A stretch of DNA of 64,000 nucleotides. Origin: Marsupella aquatica. Its lineage: Eukaryota; Marchantiophyta. The notes below the pieces were generated by a model, which had not been told where the DNA came from, ran no database searches, and worked only from the letters and a program-made list of their open reading frames with translations. Below, in pieces: positions 24,557 through 35,850 of the stretch; within the stretch, counting starts at the first letter, position 1, and each line of letters starts with the position of its first letter. Position numbers and translations under genes: made by a program. The stretch lies in assembly GCA_973895155.1 (NCBI GenBank), contig OZ316897.1:7068001-7132000 (forward strand), written 5' to 3'.

Positions 24557-25803
24557 TTACTTGTGACGCAATTGCAAAACCTGCAACACATCACAATGTC
24601 TAGAGAAACTTTCCAAAGGAATCACTTTGGTAAATGCGTCAACTGGGTTGAGTTTACCGTCTATCTTGACTAGCTCAAACAAATTATCAGACACAACCTG
24701 CCTGATAAAATGGTACCTGACGTCTATGTGCTTCACTCTACTGTCCATCACCTGGTTCACAGCAAGGTGGAGCGCACTCTGACTATCATAGTGGAGCTTC
24801 ACATTCCCCTATGGCAATCCCATTTCAGTGATAAGTCTATCCAACCAAATTGCTTCCTTCACTGCTTCCACTGCTGCAACATACTCTGCTTCTGTAGTAG
24901 ACTGAGCAATACACTTCTGCAAAGTAGACCTCCAACTTATGCATCCACTGCCAAGTGTGAACACGTATCCTATTGTTGATCTCCTTCGGTCTAGATCTTG
25001 TCCATAGTCAGAATCTACATGGCCAATCAATGATCTTGCATTATTTGCATTTGCATCAAATAAAAGACCATGATCCATGGTACCGTTCAAGTACCTGATA
25101 ATCCACTTCACTGCTTCCCAGTGTACCTTCCCTGGATTCGATATGTACCTGCTTACCTTGCCCATAGCCATGGCAAGATTAGGTCTAGTGCAAGTCATCA
25201 AATACACGAGACTTCCCACTACCTTATCATAAGGAACCTTTGACATCAGCCCCTTCTCTGTCGCATTTGTGGGACAAAAAGCTGTTGACAATTTGAAGTG
25301 TGCAGCCAAAGGGGTACTTACTGGCTTACTATCCCCCATGTTGAACCTGGGAATTACCTTCCTTGCATAACTGCTCTGTGTCAACCATAGCTTACCAGCC
25401 TCCAAGTCCCTAGTGATCTCCATACCCAAAATCCTCTTAGCTGGCCATAAGTCCTTCATCTTAAACTTTGCATTTAGCAGTGCCTTGAGCTTAACAATCT
25501 CAGACCTATCCTTGGTCGCAATAAGCATGTCATCCACATAAAGTACTAAAACAATGAACCCAAAGACAATATTTTCACCGGTTTCAAATATACACAAGGG
25601 TCAAACACACACCTGTGAAAACCTTGTGACCGAATCCAATTGTCAAACCGCTTGTTCCACTGTCTTGGTGACTGCTTCAACCCATACAAGGATTTCAACA
25701 ATCTGCAAACCAGTTCCTCTTGTCATCTCTTCACAAAACCTAGCGGCTGTCTCATGAAGATCACCTCTTCCAAGGTGCCATAGAGGAAAGTTGTGACAAC
25801 ATC
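24557..25803 (-). pseudogene. Copia reverse transcriptase (C-terminal part) and RNase H
   Basis: In minus-strand reading the frame resumes after the CACTA insertion with DVVTTFLYGTLEEVIFM and continues to the catalytic LYVDDMLIA (two Asp), then ILGMEITRD, YDKVVGSLVYLMTCTRPNLA and the RNase H block. The RNase H shows DSDYGQDLDRRRSTIGYVF, QSTTEAEYVAA and YDSQSALHLAVN. It ends QLRHK near 24557. A frameshift in the stretch 25600-25720 and an in-frame stop at 24809-24811 break it. In an active copy this enzyme copies element RNA into DNA inside the particle. Confidence 0.88.
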
Positions 25804-25934
25804 CATCACTAGTACATTTTACCTCCTTTTTCTGATTCTCTCCACATCGGATGCCTTTGTAAAATAAAATTTGAAAAACCATACATCCGATACTACTAGC
25901 ATCGCAACATGCCATTTTAATAGTATCAGATATT

Positions 25935-26062
25935 GACAATCGGACTTCTATCAGAAAGTCCGATGGTGGGAGAATGGGAAAGTCCGATGCTAGGAGAATG
26001 GGAATGTTCGATGGTGAGAGAATGGGAAAGTCCGATGCTAGGAGAATGGGAAAGTCCAAAGC
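25935..26062 (+). repeat. Left subterminal repeat array of the CACTA element
   Basis: About five units of 24 bp, each with AAGTCCGATG followed by STAGGAGAATGG or a variant. Together with the inverted array on the right it would let the ends pair through a bound protein. Confidence 0.85.
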
Positions 26063-26916
26063 AATCGAAATGGGATATGCATTTCAGCGGACGAGACATG
26101 CTCAGGTCACCCATCTCTTCCGATCCTTTAATTGGGTTCTACGTTCATTTGGAACTATGAGCTAGGTGCCCATTTCCCTTGACATGTGAACTCTTCAAAT
26201 TTTCTCAACTAATTGGTCACCCATCCCAATTGCTATTCCTCCAACATGAGCTTAACTTTGTGGTTCTTATTCCTTACATTGTACATGCAAGCTTAGCACT
26301 TTTGTTGTTTGACTTAGAGTGTTTGGGGATTTTATACACTTGTGAATTTACTAAGACCCATAATTTGGACCCATTCTTGATCCATTTTTCTCTATCATGA
26401 GATTAGATCTTTGCATCAAGTGACCTATTCTAGTTACCCTGTTACATTCCCCTAGGAGAAACCAATAGAAATTTGGCAGGGGTCATTCGTCGATAGTAAA
26501 GCCTTCCTTCATTAGATTTGATATGGGATAATATTATGGCTTATTAGTTATTGATGATATTTTGGTCTAAAGCCTTAGCATCAATGGCTCTTGATTGTCT
26601 CATCTTTTATCAACTATGTTGTTGTTGGACTTGCAACAAAGACTACATGGGAGAAGCAATCTCCTTCTAGATGATATATTTTGGACTTGGCTGCATGTTG
26701 AGCACATATTTCCTTAAGGGAACAATATGTTGGGTCTTGGAAGGAGGCAAAAACAACACTCAAGTCCATTTGCCTCAAGTATAAAGTTATTCATGCATGC
26801 AAGAATGATTGCATCTTTTGGGAAGAGTATGTCGGTGCAACCACATACCCCATCTAACACATCAAAACTTTTCATTTTAACACAATCAAAATTTGTCTTT
26901 TTGCCACAACCAGACT

Positions 26917-27040
26917 TTCCCATGCTCCCAGCATCGAACTTTCCCATTCTTCTAGGATCGGACTTTCTCATTCTTCTAGCATCGGACTTTTCCATACTCC
27001 CAGCATCGGACTTTCCCATGTTAGCACAATCGGATATAAT
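26917..27040 (-). repeat. Right subterminal repeat array of the CACTA element
   Basis: About five units, each CATCGGACTTTCCCAT or a variant plus TCTTCTAG/GCTCCCAG, in inverted orientation to the left array. Further TCGGA motifs continue to 27295. Confidence 0.85.
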
Positions 27041-27353
27041 ATCCGTTCTTATTAACTACAGAACTTTTCCGATCAATATTGTAATGCACATCATTTTCGT
27101 TACAAAAAACATCGGACATATCAATCAAAGTTTTTGTTGAGGGATCCGACGTGTTTTCTAACGGATATGATCCGTTTTTTAACGCATCGGAAAGGTTCCG
27201 TTGTCAATTATATCGGAAATGAAGATATCCGAAGCCGAGAGTATGGCATATTGCCATTTTATGATAATCGGAATTTCCGATGCTAAAAGAATCGGACGCT
27301 GATTGTTCGCAAAAATTGAGCATCGAAAATCAGCTTAATATGTACTAGTGCAT

Positions 27354-29012
27354 CTGATCTAGCAGTAGACCAAACATTACAACAAGCACACACAATAGCC
27401 GTATTGTTGAGTACTTAGCAACTGGTGAGAAGAGCTCATTGTAATCCACACCTTTCTCTTGTGTGAATCCCTTGGCTACCAACCTAGCCTTGTAGACCTT
27501 CAATCCACTTCCTACGGAATTATCCTTCAGCTTGTAAATCCACTTGTTGTCCACCACTTGCTGACCCTTAGGCAGCTTAACAAGCTCCCAAGTTTTGTTG
27601 TCCTTTAGTGATTGCATCTCCGTTTGCATTGCTACAGTCCACTCTTGCTTCTCCTTTGAAGCACTTGCCTCATGAAATGAAGAAGGTTCCCCTTCTTCCA
27701 AAACCAACGCATCACCCTCATCATCAGCTGCAAAATCATCCTCTTGCAATTGAGATAAATCAACCCACTGTCCATACCTAGGAGGAGCGCGTACAGTGCA
27801 ACCAGATGTTCTTCTAGTCAATGACTCTGGTTGAATTGCATCTACTAGTACAATTTGAATCTCAGCAGCATCCACTTGCTGCTCATCAGCATCAACAAAC
27901 TCCTCTTGTTCCTCTGGCACAGGAACCAGCTCCATGCTTGGAGCACCTCCTTCTCGTCGATCATGTACCTCATGATCAATCTCTCCCTCAACAAGATCCG
28001 GGATAGGAGATTTTCCTTTGTCAGTACGGGAGACCTGAGTATTCTTCCCCTCCTCCAATAATCTGGATTCATTGAAGGAAACATCCCTACTGACAACGAG
28101 CTTACAAGCAATAGGATCCCATAGCCTGTAGGCCTTCACACCACTCTGATACCCAAGAAAAATATATTTCTTGGACGTAGGATCCAACTTGGTCCTATTC
28201 TGCTTTGGTGTGAGAGCATATGCATCACTTCCAAAAACTACCAAGCCATGATAGTCTGCTTGCCGCTTATAACGTATTTCAAACGGCGTTTTGAAATTGA
28301 TTGCACTAGAAGGAGAAAGATTTACCAAATAAGCTGCAGTATTGACAGCTTCTGCCCAAAATTCATGTGGTAAACCTGATTGGCTCAACATACTCCATGA
28401 TCGCTCCAACAGTGTTCGATTGAGCCTCTCAGCGACACCATTCTGTTGCGGAGTATAAACTGTGGTGAGATGGCGAGTTATCCCCTGTTTAGCACAGTAC
28501 TCTTCAAATTCTATTGAAGTGTACTCCCCACCGTTGTCTGACCTCAGACTCTTCACCCTTGTATCCAAACACTTAACCGTGTTTCCTGTCTAATTCTCCA
28601 CTTGGGCCTTCCACTTCGTAAAAATGGACAAGACATCAGACTTATGCGTCATGAAATAAATCCATACAAATCTTGAGTAATCGTCAATAAATGATACATA
28701 GTACAATTTTCCAGAGTGTGAGGGAGTCGGGGATGGACCCCACACGTCACTATGTATGTACTCAAGAACCGCTTTGGAACGATGAGTTCCAACACCGAAA
28801 GCACGACGATGTTGCTTTCCAAAAATGCAATGCTCACAGAAATCCAATTTAAAAGACTGCAAATCAGAAATGAGCCCATTCTTCCGCAAGATAGCCAATC
28901 CCTTCTCACTCATGTGGCCTAGCCGTGAATGCCACAGTTGAGTCATTTTCTCGTGAGACTTGGTTACATTGGCCTCTCCACATATTGTATTGCCCTGCAG
29001 CACATACAAATT
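27354..29012 (-). pseudogene. Copia integrase and N-terminal reverse transcriptase
   Basis: Reads from the GAG-pre-integrase region (LWHSRLGHMSEKGLAIL, then CEHCIFGKQHR with the HHCC zinc site) into the integrase core. The core shows HSDVWGPSPTPS and IDDYSRFVWIYFM, SDNGGEYTS, and GVAERLNRTLLE, giving the D, D and E catalytic residues. The copia-specific FLGYQSGVKAYRLWDP follows, then a hydrophilic linker, then RT start motifs: NKTWELVKLPKGQQVV, KWIYKLK, YKARLVAKGFTQEKGVDY and FSPVAK. An in-frame TAG at 28590-28592 splits the frame. The right end is cut by the CACTA element after LDQM. Confidence 0.9.
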
Positions 29013-29039
29013 CTTCTGTCTGCTCCCTTCAAAATCATT

Positions 29040-29566
29040 GTCTCTCCCAACATGACTTGAAGTTCACCATCAATTACTGACCATTTGTATCCAACACGCC
29101 GAGTGAAATCAAATTCTTACGCATGCCAGGTACAAACCTGACTCCGGACACTGTGCGCACAATGCCATCAAACATTTGAATCTTTACAGACCCAATACCC
29201 TCAACTCGACAGGAGTGATCATTTCCCATCAAAACTGAACCGTTTGACACAGAATAAGAATTGAAATACTCGCGAATGTAACAAATGTGAAAAGAGCAAG
29301 CACAATCAAAAATTCACACATCATTTTCTCTCTTAGATGATGTGCACAGGGCATACTCATGACTTCATAAAACATACTCATCATTGAGTAAATCAACTTC
29401 TTCATCAGCACTAGCCCACATTGGCTGATGAAGATTCAGCTGCCTTATCCTTACAATCCCTCTTAACGTGACCAACCTTGTGACACTTCCAGCAGACTAC
29501 TGGCTTTCTCTCCTGGGACTTCCCCCTTGAAGCAAATCTTGTCCTAGATTTACTTCTTCCCATGCC
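29040..29566 (-). pseudogene. Copia nucleocapsid zinc knuckle and protease region
   Basis: Just after the gag block a CCHC knuckle VCWKCHKVGHVKRDC is encoded near 29455-29505. Further on, IFDCACSFHIC near 29280-29316 fits the copia protease active site; the aspartate remains but the usual Thr/Ser-Gly is replaced by Cys-Ala, a variant I have seen in some plant copia families. Stops and frame changes separate it from gag and integrase, so this part is broken. Confidence 0.7.
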
Positions 29567-30247
29567 CTACGTGCGTTGCTCTTGACGCTTTTGTGACCTC
29601 CCACGATTCACATTCAAGGCAGCACCAGACGATGATGATGGCTGAGAGGGCATGGTCAATTTCTGCTGCAAGTCATCAGTCAACAGAGCACTTACAACTT
29701 CATTGTAAGTGAAAGTCTTCCTGTCACGATGAAGCAGCACTCGTGACAATGACTGATACGATGAGGGTAAAGAGCTAAGCAAGTGAAGAGCCTGCCGCTC
29801 ATCACTCAAATCCTCCCCCAGATTTTGCAAATCAACGACCAGGTCGTTGAAACCATCGATATGGTCCTTCATCTTTGCACTTCCCTCCTTCATCTTGAAG
29901 CTCATAAGTTTTAAAGATGTGTAGAGCCGATTTGATAGCTCATTTTGATGGTACTTTTGCTCCAACGCGACAAACAATGATGCACAATCGACATGGTCTG
30001 CCAACTGCTTGATGACATTAGGCTGAAGATAGAGCATCACAGTGCTCACAGCCTGCTCCTGCATGTTCTGCCAGTTATCATTGTTGACATCATTTGGCTG
30101 GTCCTTCAGCAATTTCCCAAGCCCGGTTGCACGGAGTACCCCCTTCACTTGTTGCTCCCACAACAAGTAGTCTGTGCGGCCATCGTATTTTGTAACCTTA
30201 AACTTGGGACCTCCAAGCTTGATTGTCCCCATCCTTTTTCTTGTCAC
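29567..30247 (-). CDS. Copia gag (UBN2-type) reading frame
   Basis: About 220 residues remain open. The start is probably the internal ATG of MGTIKLGGPKFK (30230-30232); the frame upstream reaches 30247 by an alternative start. It reads KLGGPKFKVTKYDGRTDYLL, WEQQVKGVLRATGL, LFVALEQKYHQNE, NRLYTSLKLMSFKMKEG and LLSSLPSSYQSLSRVLL, the typical plant copia gag series. It ends in a basic tail (RGRSQKRQEQRT) just before the zinc knuckle, which is out of this frame. The protein would form the virus-like particle. Confidence 0.85.
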   Translation of the reverse strand: MTRKRMGTIKLGGPKFKVTKYDGRTDYLLWEQQVKGVLRATGLGKLLKDQPNDVNNDNWQNMQEQAVSTVMLYLQPNVIKQLADHVDCASLFVALEQKYHQNELSNRLYTSLKLMSFKMKEGSAKMKDHIDGFNDLVVDLQNLGEDLSDERQALHLLSSLPSSYQSLSRVLLHRDRKTFTYNEVVSALLTDDLQQKLTMPSQPSSSSGAALNVNRGRSQKRQEQRT

Positions 30248-30259
30248 TCATCGCAATAC

Positions 30260-31716
30260 CGGTGACCACAATTCTGCTAGATCTTCCGCTTCCTCCCCTG
30301 TTCTCTCCGGTGACTCAACAGAACCCTCCTCCAAGTCACTCATGTGAGAAATCAAGAAAAAATGACGTTTTTCTCAACTTCTCAAAAAACTCAAAAGTTA
30401 TCACCGCCACGTAGCCCACGAGCCTAGCTTTCCAACGCTGAAAACCAAAATCAAAACCGAACTCCAACGTAAAAGTTATTCACTTTTCGGTCGGGGTGGG
30501 TAAAACTTGGAATTCTCCCTCGTTTTGACCACCTCGGGGAATAACCAAAATGTGAACTAGTACCCGACGTCGGAAATGCAATTCAATTTGTGCACCGCGT
30601 TGCCAACTCCAATGGCTAGCAACTTGCCGAAGACGAACGAAAAAAGTTACCTTTCGGCGGACGAAATCTTCCACAGACGGACAAAACATATCTCTCTGGT
30701 TTTTTGGAATATTCTATGACCCTTGTACAGGCCCTGTGGGAATTTTGGAAGAACAATTGAGGGGCTGACACGTGTCCTCAAACCCCCAAAACCCCCTATC
30801 ACCCTTCGTCATCGAAATTTGGTCGCGCGCGCAAAAAATACACATGGCAGAATGTACCCCTTGACACCAAACGCAAGATATCTCACTCGTAGTTTGACGA
30901 AATCAAGATCTGATTTCAGATTTGGAAACTAGATTCCAAAGCGGTGAAGATCGATATAAGAAGCACCCAAAATGAGGAAAGAACAAGGGAGAAAAAAATT
31001 GGTAAAAATGACAGATTTTTCTCAATTGCCATAGCCAATTTCGAATCAGTTTTTCAAAGAGAAAAAATGGTACCTTGTCAACAATGAATGTTAATGAATT
31101 GCACTTGGTGCCGTCACCAAGTCCAACAAGGTAATTGATTTCGCTTAGCCTTCCTCTTCGCATCAAAGAGCCAATCCCGGACTCAAAACAATCGTCTTGC
31201 CTCAATCTCTCTGTTGAGTCAAAACACTTGACGCTTCTCCCTCCGAGTCGATTGCCATGACAGGAAACCCCACTCAGGCAAAAGAGGACTCCATAGCCGG
31301 TCAGAAAATCAAAATGCTTCTTTTGCTCGTCCCGTCGCACACGGTACTCACTTGGTAACAAATCAGCTACCAAAACAAATAGCTCGTCCCGATCTACAAG
31401 CAGAGCTATAGCATGCGATGCCTCCTTCGCCGTAGAGCTCACACCGTCGAGAAAATAAACTCTGGTCCCTCCTCTAAAAAACCGTCGAACACAAATATTG
31501 CCGACTTTCTTCACAAAATCCAGAATGACAAAAACTTAGATCTCTCACGAGCTCTGTTCAGCGATTTCTTCACACCATTAGAAAGCTCTTGCCTCGATCT
31601 ATCCATTGAGCCCATAAACTCCAAGTTCCATGCGATGGAACTCCGGGAAATCCACCGACACTCAACGCTGGAAAAACCGTCACGAAATCCCATCATGAAC
31701 ACACGTCACCTCCCAG
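30260..31716 (-). other. Copia 5' leader (untranslated)
   Basis: About 1.45 kb between primer site and gag. It is shared with the truncated copy at 2440-4066. Plus-strand open frames such as 31413-31727 recur in both copies but are antisense and carry no known domain. Confidence 0.75.
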
Positions 31717-31720
31717 GCAT

Positions 31721-31734
31721 GCTCTGATACCAAT
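31721..31734 (-). other. Copia primer binding site
   Basis: Minus-strand ATTGGTATCAGAGC directly follows the 5' LTR, complementary to initiator tRNA-Met. Confidence 0.9.
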
Positions 31735-32077
31735 TGTTGAGCATAGACGACACTCGTAACGATAAGCACATGACACATCCAACGCGCAAGTAGTCGACAC
31801 AAGAGATACGTGGTTCACCTCCTTGAGGCTACGTCCATGGGAACACACAAGAGAGCTTTACTGAACTCTAAGCCCGTCGGCTATACCAAGTCTCCACAGT
31901 GTAAGCTCTCCTCATCTCTCAAGTGGCCCCATAACAATGAGCCTAAGTTCCACTTATCCAAGCAAACACCGCTTGGCATATAGTGTGCATCCTAGTTAAC
32001 CTAACCACGTCTCCGACTACGGTTAGTCTAACTATGGTTATATGTCGTAACCCTAGACCTTGAGTAAATACCTAACA
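31735..32077 (-). repeat. Copia 5' LTR
   Basis: 343 bp; minus-strand ends TGTTAGG and GCTCAACA. It pairs with the LTR at 24022-24364. Confidence 0.92.
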
Positions 32078-32259
32078 ATGGGTCCTCCTCTCGTCCACAT
32101 TGGGCCCTGACATAGGGCTAGGATTATTTGCGCTTGTAGATATTGTGATCCCTGATGGTTGTGCACCCGAGGGCTTGTCTCAACAATATTGGACCTTTGG
32201 GCAATATGGCATGTCGGTCAAGCTTGACCCTAGGTATGTTAAGTATTTCTCTTAGTCTT

Positions 32260-32574
32260 GTGACTCATAGGTTACAACAATTAGTCTAACCATAGTTAGG
32301 GACTTAATTAACTGAGGTTAGGTTAGTTGTAAGTGACCTTGTATATACCAGGGCTAGTGTAAGCCACTGGACGGTACATTAGTGCTTGCGTATTGTAACG
32401 ACGCAACGTGAGAGAGAGAGCTCAATTGTGGAGACGACTCTTGAAGTAAAGCTTTTCATGTTCGTGTGGATGTAGCCTTGGAGAAGAGGTGAACCACGTA
32501 TAGATTGTGTCAACTATGTGGGCATCGTATGAGTCATGATCATATCGTCAAGAATGACGTTTTAATTCAACAAG
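32260..32574 (+). repeat. LTR-like sequence forming most of the SET-gene intron
   Basis: Blocks resemble the copia LTR in the opposite orientation: TAGTCTAACCATAGTTAG, GGTTAGGTTAGTT, then near 32465 GTGTGGATGTAGCCTTGGAG and GAGGTGAACCACGTAT followed by TTGTGTCAAC. Its end ATTCAACA lies close to the intron acceptor. A diverged solo LTR appears to have become intron sequence; the edges are uncertain. Confidence 0.55.
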
Positions 32575-32803
32575 GTATGCTCAAATGGATGGTTACCCGC
32601 CGCACACTGGAAACCTGGCGGGTTACATCAATAGCAGAGTGGGTTGTAGGCATTCAAGTTTTAGGCCAAACGCTGAGTGGCATGAAAACCATGACCAGAC
32701 TAACCCTCATTTGCCCGTGGCTTGTATGCATTACATCTTGACCCATGCTACCTGCACCATTAGAGCAGGGAAAGAGATTCTTGTAGATTATGATTGGCAT
32801 TGA

Positions 32804-35800
32804 GGAAATAACATACTCATAATATATGGACCCATTGTTGCATATTGCATTGAATCATATGTAAGAGAGTTTGATTACATAGGACTTTGTATTAAATATT
32901 GAATTTCACAATTGTAGACTTGAGTAGGAAATACGTCAATGTTTTGCTTTGGAGGAGTAGTAATAACAAAATTTTAGTGATTAGTGGAGTTATTAAGTTT
33001 AGGAGAACTTAATAACTAGGGAAATGCAGTAGGGAAATAAATTGAGGGAGAATACATGTTGTTCTAAGAAGTATCAAGAGTTGAGTAAGTTATTCGGTAA
33101 GGACGAAAAGAAGTTACGATAGTTGGCAAGTCGGGTCGGAGGAATGACCTATACTTTCAAGCGATATATTTTTCTAAGACTCACACTATAGGTGCTAGGT
33201 AGTCCCTAGACCACACATAAAAGTTATGAAGTCAAGTGGGGTCTTAACCTAGGAGTATTTTGGCAAAAATTAAAATAACCAACTAGCGGGTCTCGGAGAA
33301 AATAGCTAAAGGGTAAATTTTGTGGTTTCAAGTTTAGAATTGAGTTTAGTATAACCCATAATATTCTTGGAATGTATTAGAAGTACTTGGTCACCTTTTC
33401 TTACTTTTTGGGAGCATCTCAAAGTTAAGGAAGAATAGTGCGCATTATAGATATGGGCAAACTTAGGTAATTTTAGAAAAGTCATTATGAAATATTTAGC
33501 AAGTTGGATAAATTTAGGAGGGAGTCCTATATTCAGGGATATACTCAGAAGTCATTTTGGACCATTGGGTAATTTGTTTTTCTTTTGGGGGGGTCCAAAA
33601 TAGCCAGGGAATACTTTTTTTCCAAAAAAAACCAGAAATTTTTCTTAGTGCAAACCGTGTCAACGGTGACCACGCGGCAAGCATGAGGAGGGGAGAAGCA
33701 AGCATAAGGTCAAGTAGAGCCATAAGGGTCAAGCAAGAGGTGGGCTAATTGAAGGGCTACTTGCTATGGAGGAATAAGCAGCTGTGAAATTGAGTAGAGA
33801 TGGCTGGCTACTGCTCATCAAAATAGGCTACTACTTATCTGAATATGCAGCTGCAAAATTAAGAAGAGAGGTTGTTGGCTGGCTGAGTGAGGAGAGCTAT
33901 GGCTGCTGATTGGAATAGAGCTCACTATTGAGAAGGAATCAACCTGGCTGCTGCTACAAAATTGAAGGGTTGCCTGACTGATTGCAAGGCTGCTTCAAAT
34001 TAGATTGAAAGGGTTGTTGAGTGAAGGACTGGCTGGCTGCTTTGAAGATCAAGTAGGGAGAAGAGGCACCTGCAAACACAAGATGCTTCATGGGGCTGAG
34101 CTATGGAAGGCTATGAGGAGGGCGCAACGATCCCAAGAGAGAGCATAGCCATTAAGAATCAAGAGTGATTGCTTAATCAACAAGCTATGGCTCCGTTTCC
34201 TTCTAGGCAATCTGAAATTTCTGAAATTTCTTCCCTGGCCTCCACATTCCTGAGTAATAGCGAGGATCCTCCCTTGGTGACACCTGGAATCCCCACAAGG
34301 GGCGTGTAAAGATTAAGTGTAAACATGATGCAATTTACACCTACTTTATGCCCAAAATGGCCAAATGAAAATGGGCATAACTTGGGCTAGGGGCATCCAT
34401 TGAGGCCCAATTTTTTTGTGTTTGAAAAGGGGAAGGTAAAGCACTCCTTGTTGAAGGTAGAAACCCAGGAAAAGAAACACCCAAAGATATTTATAGCCAA
34501 GGCCAAGAGGGGGTCCCAATCACTTGCAAACCGGAGTCGACATAGGGGAATGAACACCAGATTTAGGGACTGACCTTTCTTGCACCCATACCACTTTAGT
34601 TAGGCTCTAGGGAAGGGTACTTAGCTTTGGACAAAGATGCAAGGTTGTTAGGGTAAGGAAAGTAAGTTGATAGGGCGGTTTACTTAGGATTTGTAAAAAG
34701 ATTACAAGTAAAATAAGGTCAACTTTGACTAGGCATAACTTGGGACTCACTCACTCTTTTTGCAATTTCAAGTGGATTGGAAAGTTGGTGAAGAGGACCA
34801 TAAGTGGGAGTATGTTTTGAGGTCAAAGCATGCAACTCATGTGTGGCATATTCCAAGGTTTGGAAAGAATCAAAACAACAGGTTGTAGAGTGGGCTATGA
34901 ACTATAGATTTGGACTTTGTGTGTTAGGAGGACTTGGGGGAGGTGCAGTGGGACCCCAGGTTGAGCTTGGTGTTGTTTGGAAGGAGAATAGTGTATAAGG
35001 TAGAAGTTTTCCTTTGTTAAGGGTCCATAATTCTCACTTCTCAAAGTAGAGGCTTTACCTTGCTAAGTTGGGACTAAGCTTGAGAAGGAGGTGAGATACA
35101 TACTTAGTGTGAGGATTTTGTATAAGATCTTTTGTTGTAAGGATTGAGTATGCAATGAAAGAAGTTTTCTCAATCTTCATTGTGATCATTAAGTGTGAGA
35201 GATTTGAAGTGTATGAGAGCAAGAGAAGAGTCCATGTTAGGGTGCAACCTTGGCCTAAGCTTGAAGGGGATGTGCTGGTACCCAACCAAGGCCAGAGAGA
35301 CAAGGTTAAGGTGGAGCACTACTTTGGGACTTAGAGAGGATTGTATCTTGAGGGTGGAAAGTACCTTGCCTTGTGTGAGAACAAAAAGAAGAGTCCTTAG
35401 AGAGAAGAGTTATCTCTAGAGCTCAAAGGGGATGTGTGGGCCCAAACCAAGGGCAGAGGGGCAAGGTTAAAGGGTAACACTAATTTGAAGATCTAAGGGG
35501 GACTTAAGCTTAAAGAGAAAAGTACTTTGGGTTCTTGGGTGTTTTTGTGAGGGTCTACTCTAAGGTGATACAGCGTGGAGTGGATATCCCCCTTGCTACT
35601 CCTTGGAGTAGAGGAGAGAGGAAGTGTGTGAATGCAAAAGTAATGAAGGTGACTACCTCTTCAGAAGTGGAGAGCTGAAAGTACTTATGTATGGTGTAAT
35701 TAGAACTTGCAAGCATATTTCAGAAGTTTTGTCAATCCTTTGTAACCCTGGTATGACATGGAACAAGTATTAGGTAGTTTTTTAGGAGAAAGTCACTTAA

Positions 35801-35850
35801 GCTCATTGACAAGTGTTTGATAATATGTTACTCCTACACCTCACCCATCC
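32804..35850. other. 3-kb stretch without a recognisable gene
   Basis: Open frames are short and domain-free on both strands. Between 33770 and 34060 a loose repeat of GGCTGGCTGCTG-type phrases occurs. The part 34270-35800 has the look of a long LTR (a TATTTATAG box near 34490, long purine-rich transcribed-like strand), but I found no partner LTR or primer site, so this stays a guess. Confidence 0.45.

Larger units (their letters stand above)
25807..27350. mobile_element. Non-autonomous CACTA transposon, 1544 bp, nested in copia RT
   Basis: Both ends read CACTAGTACAT inward (25807-25817 and 27340-27350), and the 3-bp duplication CAT lies at 25804-25806 and 27351-27353. Removing the insert and one CAT restores the canonical copia RT stretch LDQMDVVTTFL. 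No transposase is encoded. Subterminal repeats fill both ends: a 24-bp unit GAAAGTCCGATGCTAGGAGA plus ATGG at about 25955-26060, and its reverse complement at about 26925-27030, with many extra TCGGA/TCCGA motifs. Such repeats are the binding sites of CACTA transposition proteins. Confidence 0.93.
24022..32077 (-). mobile_element. Ty1/copia LTR retrotransposon, 8056 bp, minus strand, with nested CACTA element
   Basis: Two LTRs of 343 bp (24022-24364 and 31735-32077) bracket the element. The flanks are ATAGG on the left and ATGGG on the right, a 5-bp target duplication with one later change. Read on the minus strand the order is LTR, initiator-Met primer site, leader of about 1.5 kb, gag, protease, integrase, RT, RNase H, polypurine tract, LTR. 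That is the copia order. The RT is split by a 1544-bp CACTA element. Single in-frame stops in the pol frame (28590-28592, 24809-24811) mean it is inactive. Confidence 0.93.
23646..32803 (+). pseudogene. SET-domain protein gene, split by a copia insertion
   Basis: Three coding pieces can be joined: 23646-24021, 32083-32233 and 32575-32803. The first opens after an acceptor (GTGGAACAG) and reads REVARQALTTLVPP and later RELHGRALEIIKDSFP. The second holds the start of a SET domain (DIGLGLFALVDIVIPDG) and YWTFGQYGMSVKLDP. The third holds its core, GYPPHTGNLAGYINSRVG then PNAEWHENHD, and its end, IRAGKEILVDYDWH plus stop. The 341-bp intron 32234-32574 (GTATGT donor) joins in phase as CCT-AG|G-TAT. 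SET proteins methylate lysines, usually on histones; substrate and cofactor motifs were not proven here. The copia element lies within the exon just before the SET domain. The upstream neighbour is a gypsy gag, so this could be element cargo or a host gene; I cannot decide. Confidence 0.7.

Noticed and set aside
34270-35800. A complete long LTR
   Set aside because: No partner LTR, primer site or target duplication was found; only general appearance supports it.
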